DNA of 64,000 nt from Ignavibacteriales bacterium (GCA_020635255.1 JACKAC010000003.1:134269-198268); one strand, 5' to 3'; positions 15,595 to 24,594 are shown, counted from the first letter of the stretch. The notes: a model not told the origin generated them from the letters alone. Program-made: numbers and translations.

Positions 15595-16962
15595 ATGAAA
15601 AAGTTAATTATGATCTTCGTTCTTTATGTATTCACAACTAACATTTCCTTATCACAGGCATGGATGCAAACCGGGGGCATACCCGATGGTGCAGGTGTAA
15701 CCGATATTATAGTTACACCAACTGCAACAATACTGGTTTCAACTGCAAGTTGGAGTTCCCTTTCTGGTACACTTGGTGGAGTAAGGCGGTCTACAGACGG
15801 CGGAGACACTTGGGATAACGTGCTCGAGGGTTTCAATGGAAGGACTCTACACCTTGGACAGAATGGTGTTGTCTTCGCTTCATTCTGGCCCTACCCAATG
15901 GAAGAAGCAATATACCGCTCGACAAATGACGGTGTTAACTGGACGCGCCTGCACAGTGTGCCGGCGGGCGACAACATCTTTTCTATAACCTCGAAGGATA
16001 ACAACAATACAATTTTCATTGGAACACGCAACGGCGTTAAGCGGAGCACAAACGCTGGAGCTAACTGGTCCTATGTGAATAGCGGGATCCCCGCAAACTC
16101 ATGGGTGAGAGATCTGGAGCTCGACACATCCACGGGATACGTTGCCGCTGCCACTACTAACGGTGTGTTTATAACCACCAACAGCGGAACCAGTTGGATC
16201 TCAGCAACAGGAATTGACCCGCAGGATACGATTGTAAAGATAATGTTTGATTACCCGATTCCGGAGACAGATGACTTATTGGAGACGAGAGCAGTATACG
16301 GTTCCGATGACGGAGCTCTGTATTATTCATTCGAACAATCTATCTATACAAGCACAGTTTTGTTTGCAATTTTTTCGGATTATGAAACAACGGGCTTGGT
16401 TAGTTGTCTTGTATCAAGTCAAAACAATAGTGATTTTGAAAGAGTAAGGGCGGTCACTCAGTTCAAAAATGAGGGCGGTTTTTGGATGGCTTTGGGTGAG
16501 GCTGCATTTCAAGAATTAAACAACGGGCTCCCAAACCAAACCATGCCTTCAACGCTTTCATATTACGCAAAGACCGGCTTGGACGCGGTGAGCGAGGTAA
16601 CTTTCTATCTTGGTAGTTTTGAAAATGCCGTCGATGGAGCAAAGATCTATCAGCTAACTTACGTGGTCGGAATTCAACAGATATCATCAGAGATACCCGG
16701 TTCGTACATGCTCAAACAGAATTATCCGAATCCGTTCAACCCCTCTACTAAAATAAGTTTTGACATCACTTCCAAAGCACTTACACGCTTATCCGTTTAC
16801 AACTCGATAGGGCAGGAGGTAGCCGTCCTTGTAAATTCCGAACTCTCTCCCGGTTCTTATGAGTATACTTTCGACGGTTCACAGCTAACAAGCGGTGTGT
16901 ATTTCTATAGACTACAGACAGGCAATTTTGTGGAAACAAAGAGAATGATACTGGTCAAATAA
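15595..16962 (+). CDS. T9SS-exported BNR/Ycf48-like repeat protein
   Basis: A 455-residue secreted protein with a strong ribosome-binding site (AAGGAGG at 15583-15589). After the signal peptide (cleavage near 'ISLSQ') it shows sialidase-type Asp-box/BNR repeats: 'RRSTDGGDTWDNV', 'YRSTNDGVNWTRL', 'KRSTNAGANWSYV' and 'FITTNSGTSWISA', spaced 40-50 residues, as in beta-propellers of the photosystem-II-assembly-factor-like group. The C-terminal 80 residues form a T9SS sorting domain. The last 93 bases are identical to those of the gene at 12824. The Asp boxes here are structural; sialidase catalytic residues are not evident. Confidence 0.87.
   Translation: MKKLIMIFVLYVFTTNISLSQAWMQTGGIPDGAGVTDIIVTPTATILVSTASWSSLSGTLGGVRRSTDGGDTWDNVLEGFNGRTLHLGQNGVVFASFWPYPMEEAIYRSTNDGVNWTRLHSVPAGDNIFSITSKDNNNTIFIGTRNGVKRSTNAGANWSYVNSGIPANSWVRDLELDTSTGYVAAATTNGVFITTNSGTSWISATGIDPQDTIVKIMFDYPIPETDDLLETRAVYGSDDGALYYSFEQSIYTSTVLFAIFSDYETTGLVSCLVSSQNNSDFERVRAVTQFKNEGGFWMALGEAAFQELNNGLPNQTMPSTLSYYAKTGLDAVSEVTFYLGSFENAVDGAKIYQLTYVVGIQQISSEIPGSYMLKQNYPNPFNPSTKISFDITSKALTRLSVYNSIGQEVAVLVNSELSPGSYEYTFDGSQLTSGVYFYRLQTGNFVETKRMILVK
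16870..16962 (+). repeat. 93-bp exact repeat, copy 2
   Basis: Identical to 13730-13822 through the stop codon; sequences diverge on both sides (ACTT against ACCT immediately upstream). Confidence 0.9.
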
Positions 16963-16979
16963 ATTAGATTGAAAATAGA

Positions 16980-16997
16980 ACCCCTCTTCGGAGGGGT
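16980..16997 (+). terminator. UUCG-tetraloop hairpin after the BNR gene
   Basis: ACCCCTC / GAGGGGT form a 7-bp stem closed by a C(TTCG)G tetraloop, 17 bases after the stop. It lacks a proper T run, so it may be a terminator or a stabilising 3' structure. Confidence 0.6.
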
Positions 16998-17331
16998 CTC
17001 TATATAAATACCAAATCCCCCTAATATCCCCTTTCCAATTTCTAAAAACCCACTCCCTCAAAACCATAATTATCAAGTATTTCAAGAAAGGTTTACCCGT
17101 TTCTCGGCAGTTCTTTCTTCTAAAATTTTAAAGATTTTTGTTTTCTTGTAAATGCTTCAGTCCATATGTTTGGTTAGCGTTATGGTAATCGTGGTTTTTA
17201 AATCCCTCGATCGCAATTTCTTCCCCCTTCCAAAATAATTTTATCATAACGCTATATGATAAGAAGGTCGCTTTTGGGGGATTTATTATAACTGGAGCAG
17301 GTGAGTTTTTTTGAAAACAAAATATAGCGTT
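16998..17331. promoter_or_regulatory. Long leader with three mutually complementary elements
   Basis: Element A TAGCGTTATG (17175-17184), element B CATAACGCTATAT (17245-17257) and element C ATATAGCGTTATG (17322-17334) are present. B is the exact complement of A (10 bases) and of C (13 bases), and C contains the ATG at 17332. B also lies inside its own hairpin (TTATCAT 17241-17247 with ATGATAA 17256-17262). AGGTGA at 17299-17304 may be a ribosome-binding site. A 39-codon minus-strand ORF (17247 down to 17128) begins with the same ATATAGCGTT before its ATG; whether it is expressed is unknown. Confidence 0.4.
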
Positions 17332-19458
17332 ATGAAAAACTTTAAAACATTTTTCCGGAATCTTAACAGGGCTAAACATCTCCTTTTTGTCTTATCCGTA
17401 TCGATTTCCCTATTGACCGTGACAAGGTCCTATTCACAATGGATTGCCGCTTACCCATATACAACACCAAACCTGGTGTGGAATACAAAATTCGTTAATG
17501 CGAGCACCGGGTATGCCGCGGGCAATAACGGGACCATTATTAAAACAACCGACTCAGGTTTATCCTGGTTGCCTTTAGCAAGCGGAACCACCGAAGACCT
17601 TTACTTTATTTTCATACAAAATGAAAACTCGGTATTTATCTCCGGATCATCGGGAAAACTTATTAAGTCAACCAACGGCGGACAAAGCTGGGAGAATATT
17701 GCAACGGGTACTACTTCGTACTTATCCGTTGTGTATTTCTCGGACAATACAACCGGGTATATTGCCGGTGAAAGCGGGCTCATTAAGAGATCTACTGACG
17801 GCGGAAGCGCATGGAATGATCTTACGTCAGGAACTTCGAACGATTTGAATGCTATCGACTTTGTTAATATTAATACCGGCTTTGTAACCGGAGAATCTTC
17901 TATCATATTAAAAACCACCAATGCCGGCCTGAACTGGGTGGAAAAATTTAATGATGTTTACGATCTTTATGCCCTGCAATTTCCGGACAATAATACCGGC
18001 TACGCCATTGGAGAACGTTTATATAAAACCTTAAATTCCGGTGAGAACTGGACTGAAATTACATCATACCCAGTGAACTCTTATATTAGTTCGATATATT
18101 TTTTAAGCACAAGCGAGGGCTTCACCGCTACGGATGAAGGGGAAATTATCCGTACGACAAACGGAGGAACGAGCTGGGGTATTGTCAATCCTGACGGCGT
18201 ATTGAGCTTAAACTCCATCACCTTCCCAACATCATCTACCGGCTATGCCACAGGAGAGGGGGGTTTGATGCTGAGATCGACAAACGGCGGCTTGAACTGG
18301 ATGGACCTTTCCGGAGGAATACATAATAATCTTAGATCCCTTACTTTCACAGATCAAAATACCGGGTTCATCGTAGCAGCTGGAGGAGTGATATATAAAA
18401 CAACAGATGGCGGTACTGCCTGGGTACAAAAAGACAGCGGTGCGATTAACTTTATGTTAGATGTGACTTTTCCTGTTCCGGATACCGGTTATATCTGCGC
18501 CCAGGTTGGAAAAACATTTAGGAGTATAGACGCAGGTGAGACGTGGACCGAATTTGCAAGCGGATCATCTTTTCCACTAACGGCAATCTCTTTCATTAAT
18601 TCAAAGACCGGATATACAGCAGGGTGGTCCGGGAATATGTATAAGACAACTAATGCGGGAGTCAATTGGAGTCCTGTAACATCCGGTACGACTGTTACGA
18701 TAAATTCATTAACCTTTGCTGACGAATCTACAGGGTATTTCTGCGGTAATACAGGTGTGATCGGGAAAACTACTAATTCGGGCAATACGTGGCAGCTTCT
18801 TACAACTGGAAGCAGTATACATCTTCAGGATATAGAATTTACGGATCCTTCCAATGGAATGGCAGTTGGCGCGACTGGCACAGTACTTAGAACAACAAAC
18901 GGAGGGACTAACTGGCAGTCGGTCTCGACAGGCTCGGTCCAGCAGCTTAATGATATTTCTCTCCCAAACAGTTCAACCGGCTATACTGTAAACACAAAAG
19001 GAGGAATCTTTAAAACTACCAATGGAGGCTTAAACTGGTTCCAGCAAACTTCTCCCACTTCCGAATGGTTGTACTCTGTCCATTTTACAGATAGCGAGCA
19101 TGGTATCGCCATTGGTGATAATGGAATTATACTAAAAACTACTAACGGCGGGACAACCTTCCTAAACCCGATCTCCGGAACTATACCCGCAAGGTTCGAT
19201 CTCGAGCAAAACTATCCGAACCCGTTCAACCCATCGACAAAGATCCGTTTTAATGTTCCCGGAAATACGGATGGAATTATTAAGTTGGCAGTATATGACA
19301 TCACAGGAAGGGAGATCTCCCTTCTTGTAAACTCCAAACTCTCTCCCGGCTCATACGAATACACTTTTGATGGCTCGAAGTTCTCAAGCGGGGTTTATTT
19401 TTACAAACTCCAAACTGCAGAGTTTGTTGAAACCAAAAGAATGGTATTAGTTAAATAA
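17332..19458 (+). CDS. T9SS-exported Ycf48-like beta-propeller protein
   Basis: A 708-residue secreted protein made of about twelve repeats of the type 'TGYA.G..G.I.KTT(D/N)(S/G)G..W', roughly 42 residues each, between residues 50 and 620; this is the photosystem-II stability factor (Ycf48/HCF136)-like pattern forming one or two beta-propellers. A long signal peptide ('LLFVLSVSISLLTVTRSYSQ') precedes it and a T9SS sorting domain ('QNYPNPFNPSTKIRFNVP' to 'KRMVLVK') ends it. The start is uncertain: ATG 17332 gives a normal signal peptide, but a TTG at 17311 is better spaced from AGGTGA at 17299-17304. The unusual leader may control initiation. Confidence 0.87.
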   Translation: MKNFKTFFRNLNRAKHLLFVLSVSISLLTVTRSYSQWIAAYPYTTPNLVWNTKFVNASTGYAAGNNGTIIKTTDSGLSWLPLASGTTEDLYFIFIQNENSVFISGSSGKLIKSTNGGQSWENIATGTTSYLSVVYFSDNTTGYIAGESGLIKRSTDGGSAWNDLTSGTSNDLNAIDFVNINTGFVTGESSIILKTTNAGLNWVEKFNDVYDLYALQFPDNNTGYAIGERLYKTLNSGENWTEITSYPVNSYISSIYFLSTSEGFTATDEGEIIRTTNGGTSWGIVNPDGVLSLNSITFPTSSTGYATGEGGLMLRSTNGGLNWMDLSGGIHNNLRSLTFTDQNTGFIVAAGGVIYKTTDGGTAWVQKDSGAINFMLDVTFPVPDTGYICAQVGKTFRSIDAGETWTEFASGSSFPLTAISFINSKTGYTAGWSGNMYKTTNAGVNWSPVTSGTTVTINSLTFADESTGYFCGNTGVIGKTTNSGNTWQLLTTGSSIHLQDIEFTDPSNGMAVGATGTVLRTTNGGTNWQSVSTGSVQQLNDISLPNSSTGYTVNTKGGIFKTTNGGLNWFQQTSPTSEWLYSVHFTDSEHGIAIGDNGIILKTTNGGTTFLNPISGTIPARFDLEQNYPNPFNPSTKIRFNVPGNTDGIIKLAVYDITGREISLLVNSKLSPGSYEYTFDGSKFSSGVYFYKLQTAEFVETKRMVLVK

Positions 19459-19481
19459 ACGGATCTTACTTATTCATATTT

Positions 19482-19510
19482 AAAAAGGATGCCTAAAGGC
19501 ATCCTTTTTT
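19482..19510 (+). terminator. Rho-independent terminator
   Basis: A 12-bp perfect stem (19482-19493 with 19498-19509) containing GGATGCC/GGCATCC, a TAAA loop and a T run, 24 bases after the propeller gene. Confidence 0.93.
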
Positions 19511-19591
19511 ATTGATTATTGAGCATTAGTAATTACTTTATTTAAGTAAAATTACTATCTTTTGACTATTCCAAAAATTAAAAACACTTAA

Positions 19592-20935
19592 ATGACAAAG
19601 GGCATCTTTACCGCATTATTGTTTTTAGTATTGTCTGGTCAGATCTATTCCCAGGCAAAGGAGGATTGGATGAATCTTTATACTACCAAAGGGCAGCTTA
19701 GCATGGATAAGGCTATGCTGATAGGAACCGACGCTAACGGCAACACTTATGTCACTGGGACATCCATGACCGATATGGCGCCGAATGAAGATATACTTAC
19801 CGTTAAACTCGACAAAGATGGTAAGTTTGTCTGGGCGGCAATTTATAATGGGGACGGCAATTACAACGATGAGCCTCTCGACATGTTTGTAGATCCGCAG
19901 GGTAATGTGTACATCACGGGAGGAAGCACCGGCGCTAATAACACCGCTACGGATATGATAACAATAAAATATAACTCAGCCGGACAGGAACAATGGGTAG
20001 CCAGGTACAATGGAACTGCCGAAGGGCACCGTGAAGAGGGACGCTCTATTGCAGTTGACGCAAACGGTGATGTGTACGTTTTTGGTGTAGCCCCTCACAT
20101 TGCCACGGACAATTCAGGCGACGACTTCGTATTGGTAAAATACAATTCCCTGGGACAGCAGCAGTGGGTGAAAGCTTATGATGAAGGAATCTCCTCGGGT
20201 GAAGGGATAGATATGGTTATAGACGGATCCGCAGTATATGTCACCGGTGCAAACGGAGGTCCTTCGTTCGATATTAAAACCATTAAATATGATAAAGATG
20301 GGAATATGCTCTGGGAAGCGGGCTACGACGGAGGAGGAAATGACATTCCTGTAGCAATTGCCGTAGATGGAACCGGCAACGTTATTGTAACGGGCGCTAC
20401 ACAACCCGCCAGCGGAAATTTTGATATCGTCACTATTAAATATAGTAGTTCGGGTCAGGAATTGTGGAAACACGTTTACGCAGGTACTGCTAATAAGCCC
20501 GACGAGCCAGTGGCGCTTTTAACGGACGCTTCCGGGAACGTTTACATGGCTGGTGTAGCAGTTACTAACAATAAAAAAGATTATCTGCTTATAAAATTTG
20601 CTCCGGATGGAACAGTCGTGTGGAGTTCACTCTTTGACGGAGGTTCTAATGGTGAAGACGTCGTAAGCGGAATGGTAATGGATTCAAACGGCGATGTTTT
20701 TCTCGTGGGTACTGCGTTCAAATTTGAAGTAAACCCTCTCCCAACTATGACAACTGTAAAATATGATAATAATGGCTCATTGCTATGGACCGCATTTGCC
20801 AGCTCTTTACCGGATCAGCCAAGCCACATTGATGCTGTAGGCATCGCTCTTACAAATGACGGTGTTGTCGTTACTGGGACCACCATGACAAACCCATCGG
20901 CGATCGACTACTGTACATTAAAGTATCCTAAATAA
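19592..20935 (+). CDS. Secreted SBBP-repeat beta-propeller protein
   Basis: A 447-residue exported protein with a signal peptide (cleavage near 'GQIYSQ') and seven or eight SBBP-type repeats of about 50 residues. Each has the form 'D..GN.Y(V/I)TG.......D..T(V/I)KY...G...W...Y.G', for example at 'DPQGNVYITGGSTG' and 'DGTGNVIVTGATQP'. The seven-bladed propeller fills the whole mature chain. Unlike its neighbours it has no T9SS sorting domain: it ends 'IDYCTLKYPK', so it should stay in the periplasm or leave by another route. Function is unknown. It is monocistronic with a terminator at 20951-20974. Confidence 0.85.
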   Translation: MTKGIFTALLFLVLSGQIYSQAKEDWMNLYTTKGQLSMDKAMLIGTDANGNTYVTGTSMTDMAPNEDILTVKLDKDGKFVWAAIYNGDGNYNDEPLDMFVDPQGNVYITGGSTGANNTATDMITIKYNSAGQEQWVARYNGTAEGHREEGRSIAVDANGDVYVFGVAPHIATDNSGDDFVLVKYNSLGQQQWVKAYDEGISSGEGIDMVIDGSAVYVTGANGGPSFDIKTIKYDKDGNMLWEAGYDGGGNDIPVAIAVDGTGNVIVTGATQPASGNFDIVTIKYSSSGQELWKHVYAGTANKPDEPVALLTDASGNVYMAGVAVTNNKKDYLLIKFAPDGTVVWSSLFDGGSNGEDVVSGMVMDSNGDVFLVGTAFKFEVNPLPTMTTVKYDNNGSLLWTAFASSLPDQPSHIDAVGIALTNDGVVVTGTTMTNPSAIDYCTLKYPK

Positions 20936-20950
20936 TAAAACGAAAATTTT

Positions 20951-20974
20951 AGCCCGCTCCTCGCGGGCTTTTTT
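20951..20974 (+). terminator. Rho-independent terminator
   Basis: AGCCCGC (20951-20957) pairs with GCGGGCT (20963-20969), followed by TTTTT. Confidence 0.9.
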
Positions 20975-21032
20975 ATTGAACTAAATTACACTCTCCTGCA
21001 TATAATTCATAATTACTAATTAATTCCCATAC

Positions 21033-21782
21033 ATGAATAAATTATCTTTACTTTTTATTTTATTGTTAATAACTGGTTTAAGCCGGTCCGGCTATTGCGA
21101 CTGGAAATATCAATTCAGCGAGGATCTGAATTCTGACGGCAAGAAAGAAAGCATCCTCGTTACTTTTACGGGACAGAACGAGCGCGATGAACACGATTAT
21201 AAAATAACGATCGACGATGCTGTTTACGAAGGAAGATTCCCGTATGACGGGGTTGTATCTGCTGAGGTAGTGGACATTGATCTTCATGATAAACAAAAGG
21301 AATTGCTCCTTCGCTTCGACGGACAGACGGACGATGTAATAGATAATTATTTTATATACGATAACGGTATCGTAAAGATCGCCGAAATCCCCGGGAGCTC
21401 ATATTCCGAAATTCCCGGCAACGGTGTGGTGACTATGAACGAGTGGATGGGCTTCTGGTCACGCGATAAGAAATATAAACTCGAAGGGAAGTACCTCGTT
21501 CCCGTAAGAGAAGAATATAAGCTCGATGTGGATTCCAAAGTCTCGAACATAATGGTACTCTACACAAACCCTTCGTATAGAGCTGAAGTATCGGCTTCGC
21601 TCCTGCAGGATATGATCATAAAACTAAAAGCCGTAAAGGTATTCAGCGACTCATGCACGACAAGTGATGGTTACACACACGAATGCGAGTGGTATTACAT
21701 TGAAGCCGAAAACGGAGCAAGCGGGTGGATAGAGTATAACGACCTGATTCTGAGCACAATGGATCTTCCCTGGGCAGGATAG
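21033..21782 (+). CDS. Secreted protein with C-terminal SH3-like domain, 249 aa
   Basis: Signal peptide at residues 1-22, then an N-terminal region with 'EDLNSDGKKESILVTF', an FG-GAP/VCBS-like calcium-binding pattern (Asp-x-Asn-x-Asp-Gly), 'DIDLHDKQKELLLRF', the shared block 'EWMGFWSRDKKYKLEGK', and a C-terminal segment with two Cys and 'ECEWYYIEAENGASGWIEYNDL' that fits a bacterial SH3 fold. It is a full-length paralogue of the gene at 22789; both end in 'WAG'. SH3-like domains of this sort often bind cell-wall or other surface polymers; that role is inference. The stop abuts the stop of the convergent TPR gene. Confidence 0.75.
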   Translation: MNKLSLLFILLLITGLSRSGYCDWKYQFSEDLNSDGKKESILVTFTGQNERDEHDYKITIDDAVYEGRFPYDGVVSAEVVDIDLHDKQKELLLRFDGQTDDVIDNYFIYDNGIVKIAEIPGSSYSEIPGNGVVTMNEWMGFWSRDKKYKLEGKYLVPVREEYKLDVDSKVSNIMVLYTNPSYRAEVSASLLQDMIIKLKAVKVFSDSCTTSDGYTHECEWYYIEAENGASGWIEYNDLILSTMDLPWAG

Positions 21783-22637
21783 TTATTTTTCGGCAAGGTA
21801 ATTTTGGAAGAAGAATAAGTTCCTGGATACTTCTCTGGCTCTGTCGATAGATTTTACATTTACAAAAATAGCATTGTACATATCAAGTATAAGCACCTTT
21901 GTTCCAAAAAGTGTTAAATAATATCTGTATCTGGTGGTGTCGTATTTGTCCTGCTCAGCGTAAATACTTTCCAATGCATTTTTGAGCTCATTAACTATTT
22001 CTTCCCGGCTATATACCTTATCCAGTGTAGTTATTGCAAAGCTTACTATATCATCGGTCTTTGCGAATATCCCGGGAAAAACATATTTCAGGCAGATCTC
22101 AAGTGCTTCTGCATACCTTCCCATTTTTTCAAAACACTTGCCCTTTTGAAGTATAAGAGTATAATGATTTTCCATTCCATCGTTTCCACAAGTTGTATGA
22201 TATAAATGCGCCGTATCTGCTAAAACGTAGTTACTGAGAGCCTCCTCAAATCTTCCCTTCTCAAAGTTATACTCAGCCAGCTTAATGGCAGCTTTGTATA
22301 AATAATTCGAATAAATAAATGCATTATTATTTTCGTCCAGCAAATCTTCATCCTTATATTCCCCTTTCAAAAACATATTATATACACTCATTGAATAATC
22401 ACGTTCTCCCAGATTCCCAAGCACTACAGCTTTTTTATACAGAGCCAGGGGATACATTGTGCTATTCTCGTAATTAAATACTATATCATTAAATTTGCTC
22501 AATGCTGTTTTGTAATCACCCTCCTTATAAGATTCGTTTGCTTCGCGCATTATGTTCATTGCCTCTTCTTGAGCAAATCCACCCAAAGGAGCCAAAAGGG
22601 CAAAAACAACAAATATTTTTAATAAGTATCTGCTCAT
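21783..22637 (-). CDS. Exported tetratricopeptide-repeat protein, 284 aa
   Basis: A periplasmic or outer-membrane-associated protein with a signal peptide (hydrophobic residues 5-20, 'GGFAQ' cleavage). The first TPR is clear: 'ANESYKEGDYKTALSKFNDIVFNYENS', followed by 'YPLALYKKAVVLGNLGERDYSMSVYNMF' and, later, 'AEYNFEKGRFEEALSNY' and 'GKCFEKMGRYAEALEI'. Repeats of this kind mediate protein contacts. It is inserted on the opposite strand between two paralogous SH3-like genes, so the paralogues may have been a tandem pair before insertion or inversion. No partner is evident. Confidence 0.8.
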   Translation of the reverse strand: MSRYLLKIFVVFALLAPLGGFAQEEAMNIMREANESYKEGDYKTALSKFNDIVFNYENSTMYPLALYKKAVVLGNLGERDYSMSVYNMFLKGEYKDEDLLDENNNAFIYSNYLYKAAIKLAEYNFEKGRFEEALSNYVLADTAHLYHTTCGNDGMENHYTLILQKGKCFEKMGRYAEALEICLKYVFPGIFAKTDDIVSFAITTLDKVYSREEIVNELKNALESIYAEQDKYDTTRYRYYLTLFGTKVLILDMYNAIFVNVKSIDRAREVSRNLFFFQNYLAEK

Positions 22638-22788
22638 AATTTAATATATTAATTTTTTGCATTATATAAAAACACCTTGTGCAAAGAGAACTAAACTGTA
22701 TTTTTTTTGTATAATACAAAACCTTTTTAAATTAAATTATTTACCTTTTTTAAGTATTTTACAAGCAAGAGGAAATTAAACAAAATTC

Positions 22789-23535
22789 ATGAAAAAATTT
22801 ATTTTACTGGGCATTTTTACATTTTTTATCACTTCCCTTGGGTTTTCACAGCACATCGATACCTTGATCAATGCCGACATCAACCCTAACCGTAAAGTGG
22901 AGAGGATAGAAGTTAAGTTCGATCCTGAGGGCGGGTATGGATATATTTTGAAGGTCGATAACAAAGAATACAAAGGCGAATTGCTTAACGGCGACTATGC
23001 TTATGCCGCGCTTATAGATATGGACGACAGTGACGGTTACATAGAGATAGCAATCATTGATGTCGGACCGAGCGACGGTCACGACGCATACATGTTCCGC
23101 TTTGACGGAGACATAAAACCCCTCGGTACTATCAGCGGTATGTCACAGCCTGACCCCGTAGGAAATGGCATCGTCGAATCATTCTGGTGGATGGGCTTCT
23201 GGGGATTTAATAAACAATACAAGCTCAAAGACGGTAAGATCATTGAACTAACGAAAGAAATTTACCCGGTCAAAGACGTTGAAGCCACCGCAACCCAGAC
23301 TTTTGAGCTCAGAGAGAGCAGGGATGAAAATTCCAAAGTAGCCGGCACAGTAAAGATTGGCGCTAATGTTAAATTCCTTGAAGCAGACATTACTCCCGTA
23401 TGTATAAATTCGGCCGGCTATGAAGATGACGATGAATGCGATTGGTTCAGAGTTGTAACCGACGACGGCACGACAGGCTGGGTACAGTTAAAAGACTTCC
23501 GCGATAAGGTGGACGGGCTTATCTGGGCTGGATAA
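22789..23535 (+). CDS. Secreted protein with C-terminal SH3-like domain, paralogue
   Basis: A 248-residue secreted protein with signal peptide ('GFSQ' cleavage), an acidic N-terminal domain with 'LIDMDDSDGYIEIAIIDVGPSDGHD', the shared 'FWWMGFWGFNKQYKLKDGK' block, and a C-terminal SH3-like domain ('RESRDENSKVAGTVKIGANVKFLE ... CDWFRVVTDDGTTGWVQLKDF'). The paired Cys near the C-terminus match the pair in the protein at 21033. It is paralogous to that protein over its whole length. Start preceded by AAGAGGAAA-like sequence. It converges on the membrane-protein gene at 23537 with one base between the stops. Confidence 0.75.
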   Translation: MKKFILLGIFTFFITSLGFSQHIDTLINADINPNRKVERIEVKFDPEGGYGYILKVDNKEYKGELLNGDYAYAALIDMDDSDGYIEIAIIDVGPSDGHDAYMFRFDGDIKPLGTISGMSQPDPVGNGIVESFWWMGFWGFNKQYKLKDGKIIELTKEIYPVKDVEATATQTFELRESRDENSKVAGTVKIGANVKFLEADITPVCINSAGYEDDDECDWFRVVTDDGTTGWVQLKDFRDKVDGLIWAG

Positions 23536-23536
23536 G

Positions 23537-23899
23537 TTATTTCCTTTCGTCCTCGATATCACTTAAATGAAATATGTGAAGTATGCGGTGAACTATCGGA
23601 GTTATGAATACCGCCACCCCGGTAAGGAACATCACTCCGCTGAATAAAGAGTAGCACCCTGCGAATATCTTCGCGGGGTCGTCCTCAAGCAGGTCTACCG
23701 GACCCATTCCTCCCAGTATCATTGATGCATTTAGAAAAGAATCTATCCAGCTGAGATGCGCCAGTTCATGATAACCAAATATGCCAATTAAGAGAGAAAA
23801 ATTTACAATTAGAAAACCGGCAAGCACGCTGAATAACAGACGTTTGCCGAACTTCCTTTTGGAGGGGAGTTTGCGGCGAAATTTTATTGGTTTTTTCAA
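23537..23899 (-). CDS. Small two-helix membrane protein, channel-like, 120 aa
   Basis: A basic N-terminus ('KKPIKFRRKLPSKRKFGKR') precedes TM1 (about residues 22-43), a re-entrant-looking segment 'SFLNASMILGGMGPVDLLEDDPAKIF', and TM2 (about 80-103), followed by a short cytoplasmic tail. The TM-pore-TM layout and the Gly-Gly-Met-Gly-Pro stretch are placed as in two-TM K+ channel subunits, but the canonical TVGYG filter is absent. A second copy lies at 27193-27561 with the same layout and about half its residues identical. Channel function is inference; the family is otherwise unnamed to me. Confidence 0.75.
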   Translation of the reverse strand: MKKPIKFRRKLPSKRKFGKRLLFSVLAGFLIVNFSLLIGIFGYHELAHLSWIDSFLNASMILGGMGPVDLLEDDPAKIFAGCYSLFSGVMFLTGVAVFITPIVHRILHIFHLSDIEDERK

Positions 23900-23978
23900 A
23901 ACACGAGTAATTTTAATTCAACGAATATAACAAAATTCTTTTAATAATTATCTTTCTACCCAAAAGAAAAAAATTCAC

Positions 23979-24009
23979 TTGACACTGAATGAACGTTCAT
24001 TTATTTTTG
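23979..24009 (+). promoter_or_regulatory. Bacteroidota-type promoter with TetR operator
   Basis: TTG at 23979-23981 is followed, after exactly 20 bases, by TATTTTTG (24002-24009), matching the Bacteroidota -7 element TAnnTTTG. The palindrome AATGAACGTTCATT (23988-24001) fills the spacer and should block polymerase when bound, consistent with TetR autorepression. Transcription would start within a few bases of the ATG at 24014, giving a leaderless or nearly leaderless mRNA. Confidence 0.65.
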
Positions 24010-24013
24010 TATT

Positions 24014-24586
24014 ATGGTTACGACAGAAAAAGATAAAAAGGAAGCAATATTCAACGCCACCTTAAAACTTATCACTGAGAACGGCTTTGACGCTACACCT
24101 ATGTCTGCTATCGCAAAGGAAGCCGATGTTGCCGCAGGTACGATATATACGTATTTCGAAAATAAGGAAGAGCTGATAAATAAGCTCTATCTTAAGCTGA
24201 AAGAAAAACTCACCAATGCCGTTACAGAAGGCTACAAACCCGGGCTCTCCATCAGGGTTGCAATGGAGCTTTTCTGGAATAATTATGTACAATTTTTCCT
24301 TAAAAATCCTATGGATTTTAGGTTTTTTGAGCAATTCACCAGCTCACCATATATTAATAAATACACTAAAGAAGAAGGACTTCGAATATTTCATCCTGTG
24401 CTCGAGCTCTTCGAAAAAGCTAAAGCCGAGAAGGCGATCAAGGATCTGCCCAACGATATTATACTGGCGCATTTCTTTGCTCCAGTCAAAAGCCTGATCG
24501 CTTTACATGTAAATAATAATTTCAACCTTAACGACAGCAACTTAAACTCAGTTTTCCAGGCATCCTGGGATTCTTTAAAAAGCTAA
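24014..24586 (+). CDS. TetR/AcrR-family transcriptional regulator
   Basis: A 190-residue repressor. The N-terminal helix-turn-helix is textbook: 'IFNATLKLITENGFDATPMSAIAKEADVAAGTIYTYFENKEEL' (residues 11-55). The C-terminal two-thirds is the variable ligand-binding helical domain with aromatic-rich segments. Palindromes built on TGAAC lie in its own promoter (23988-24001) and before the next gene (24632-24645), so it very likely represses itself and the downstream aldo/keto reductase, with release by an unknown small molecule, plausibly an aldehyde or quinone. A weak hairpin terminator separates the two genes. Confidence 0.93.
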   Translation: MVTTEKDKKEAIFNATLKLITENGFDATPMSAIAKEADVAAGTIYTYFENKEELINKLYLKLKEKLTNAVTEGYKPGLSIRVAMELFWNNYVQFFLKNPMDFRFFEQFTSSPYINKYTKEEGLRIFHPVLELFEKAKAEKAIKDLPNDIILAHFFAPVKSLIALHVNNNFNLNDSNLNSVFQASWDSLKS

Positions 24587-24594
24587 TTGTATTC

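Noticed and set aside
17128..17379. 83-codon minus-strand ORF overlapping the leader of the propeller gene
   Set aside because: The upper half is antisense to the signal peptide of the T9SS gene. Only the inner 39-codon version starting at 17247 seemed worth noting, and it has no homologue that I know or clear ribosome-binding site.
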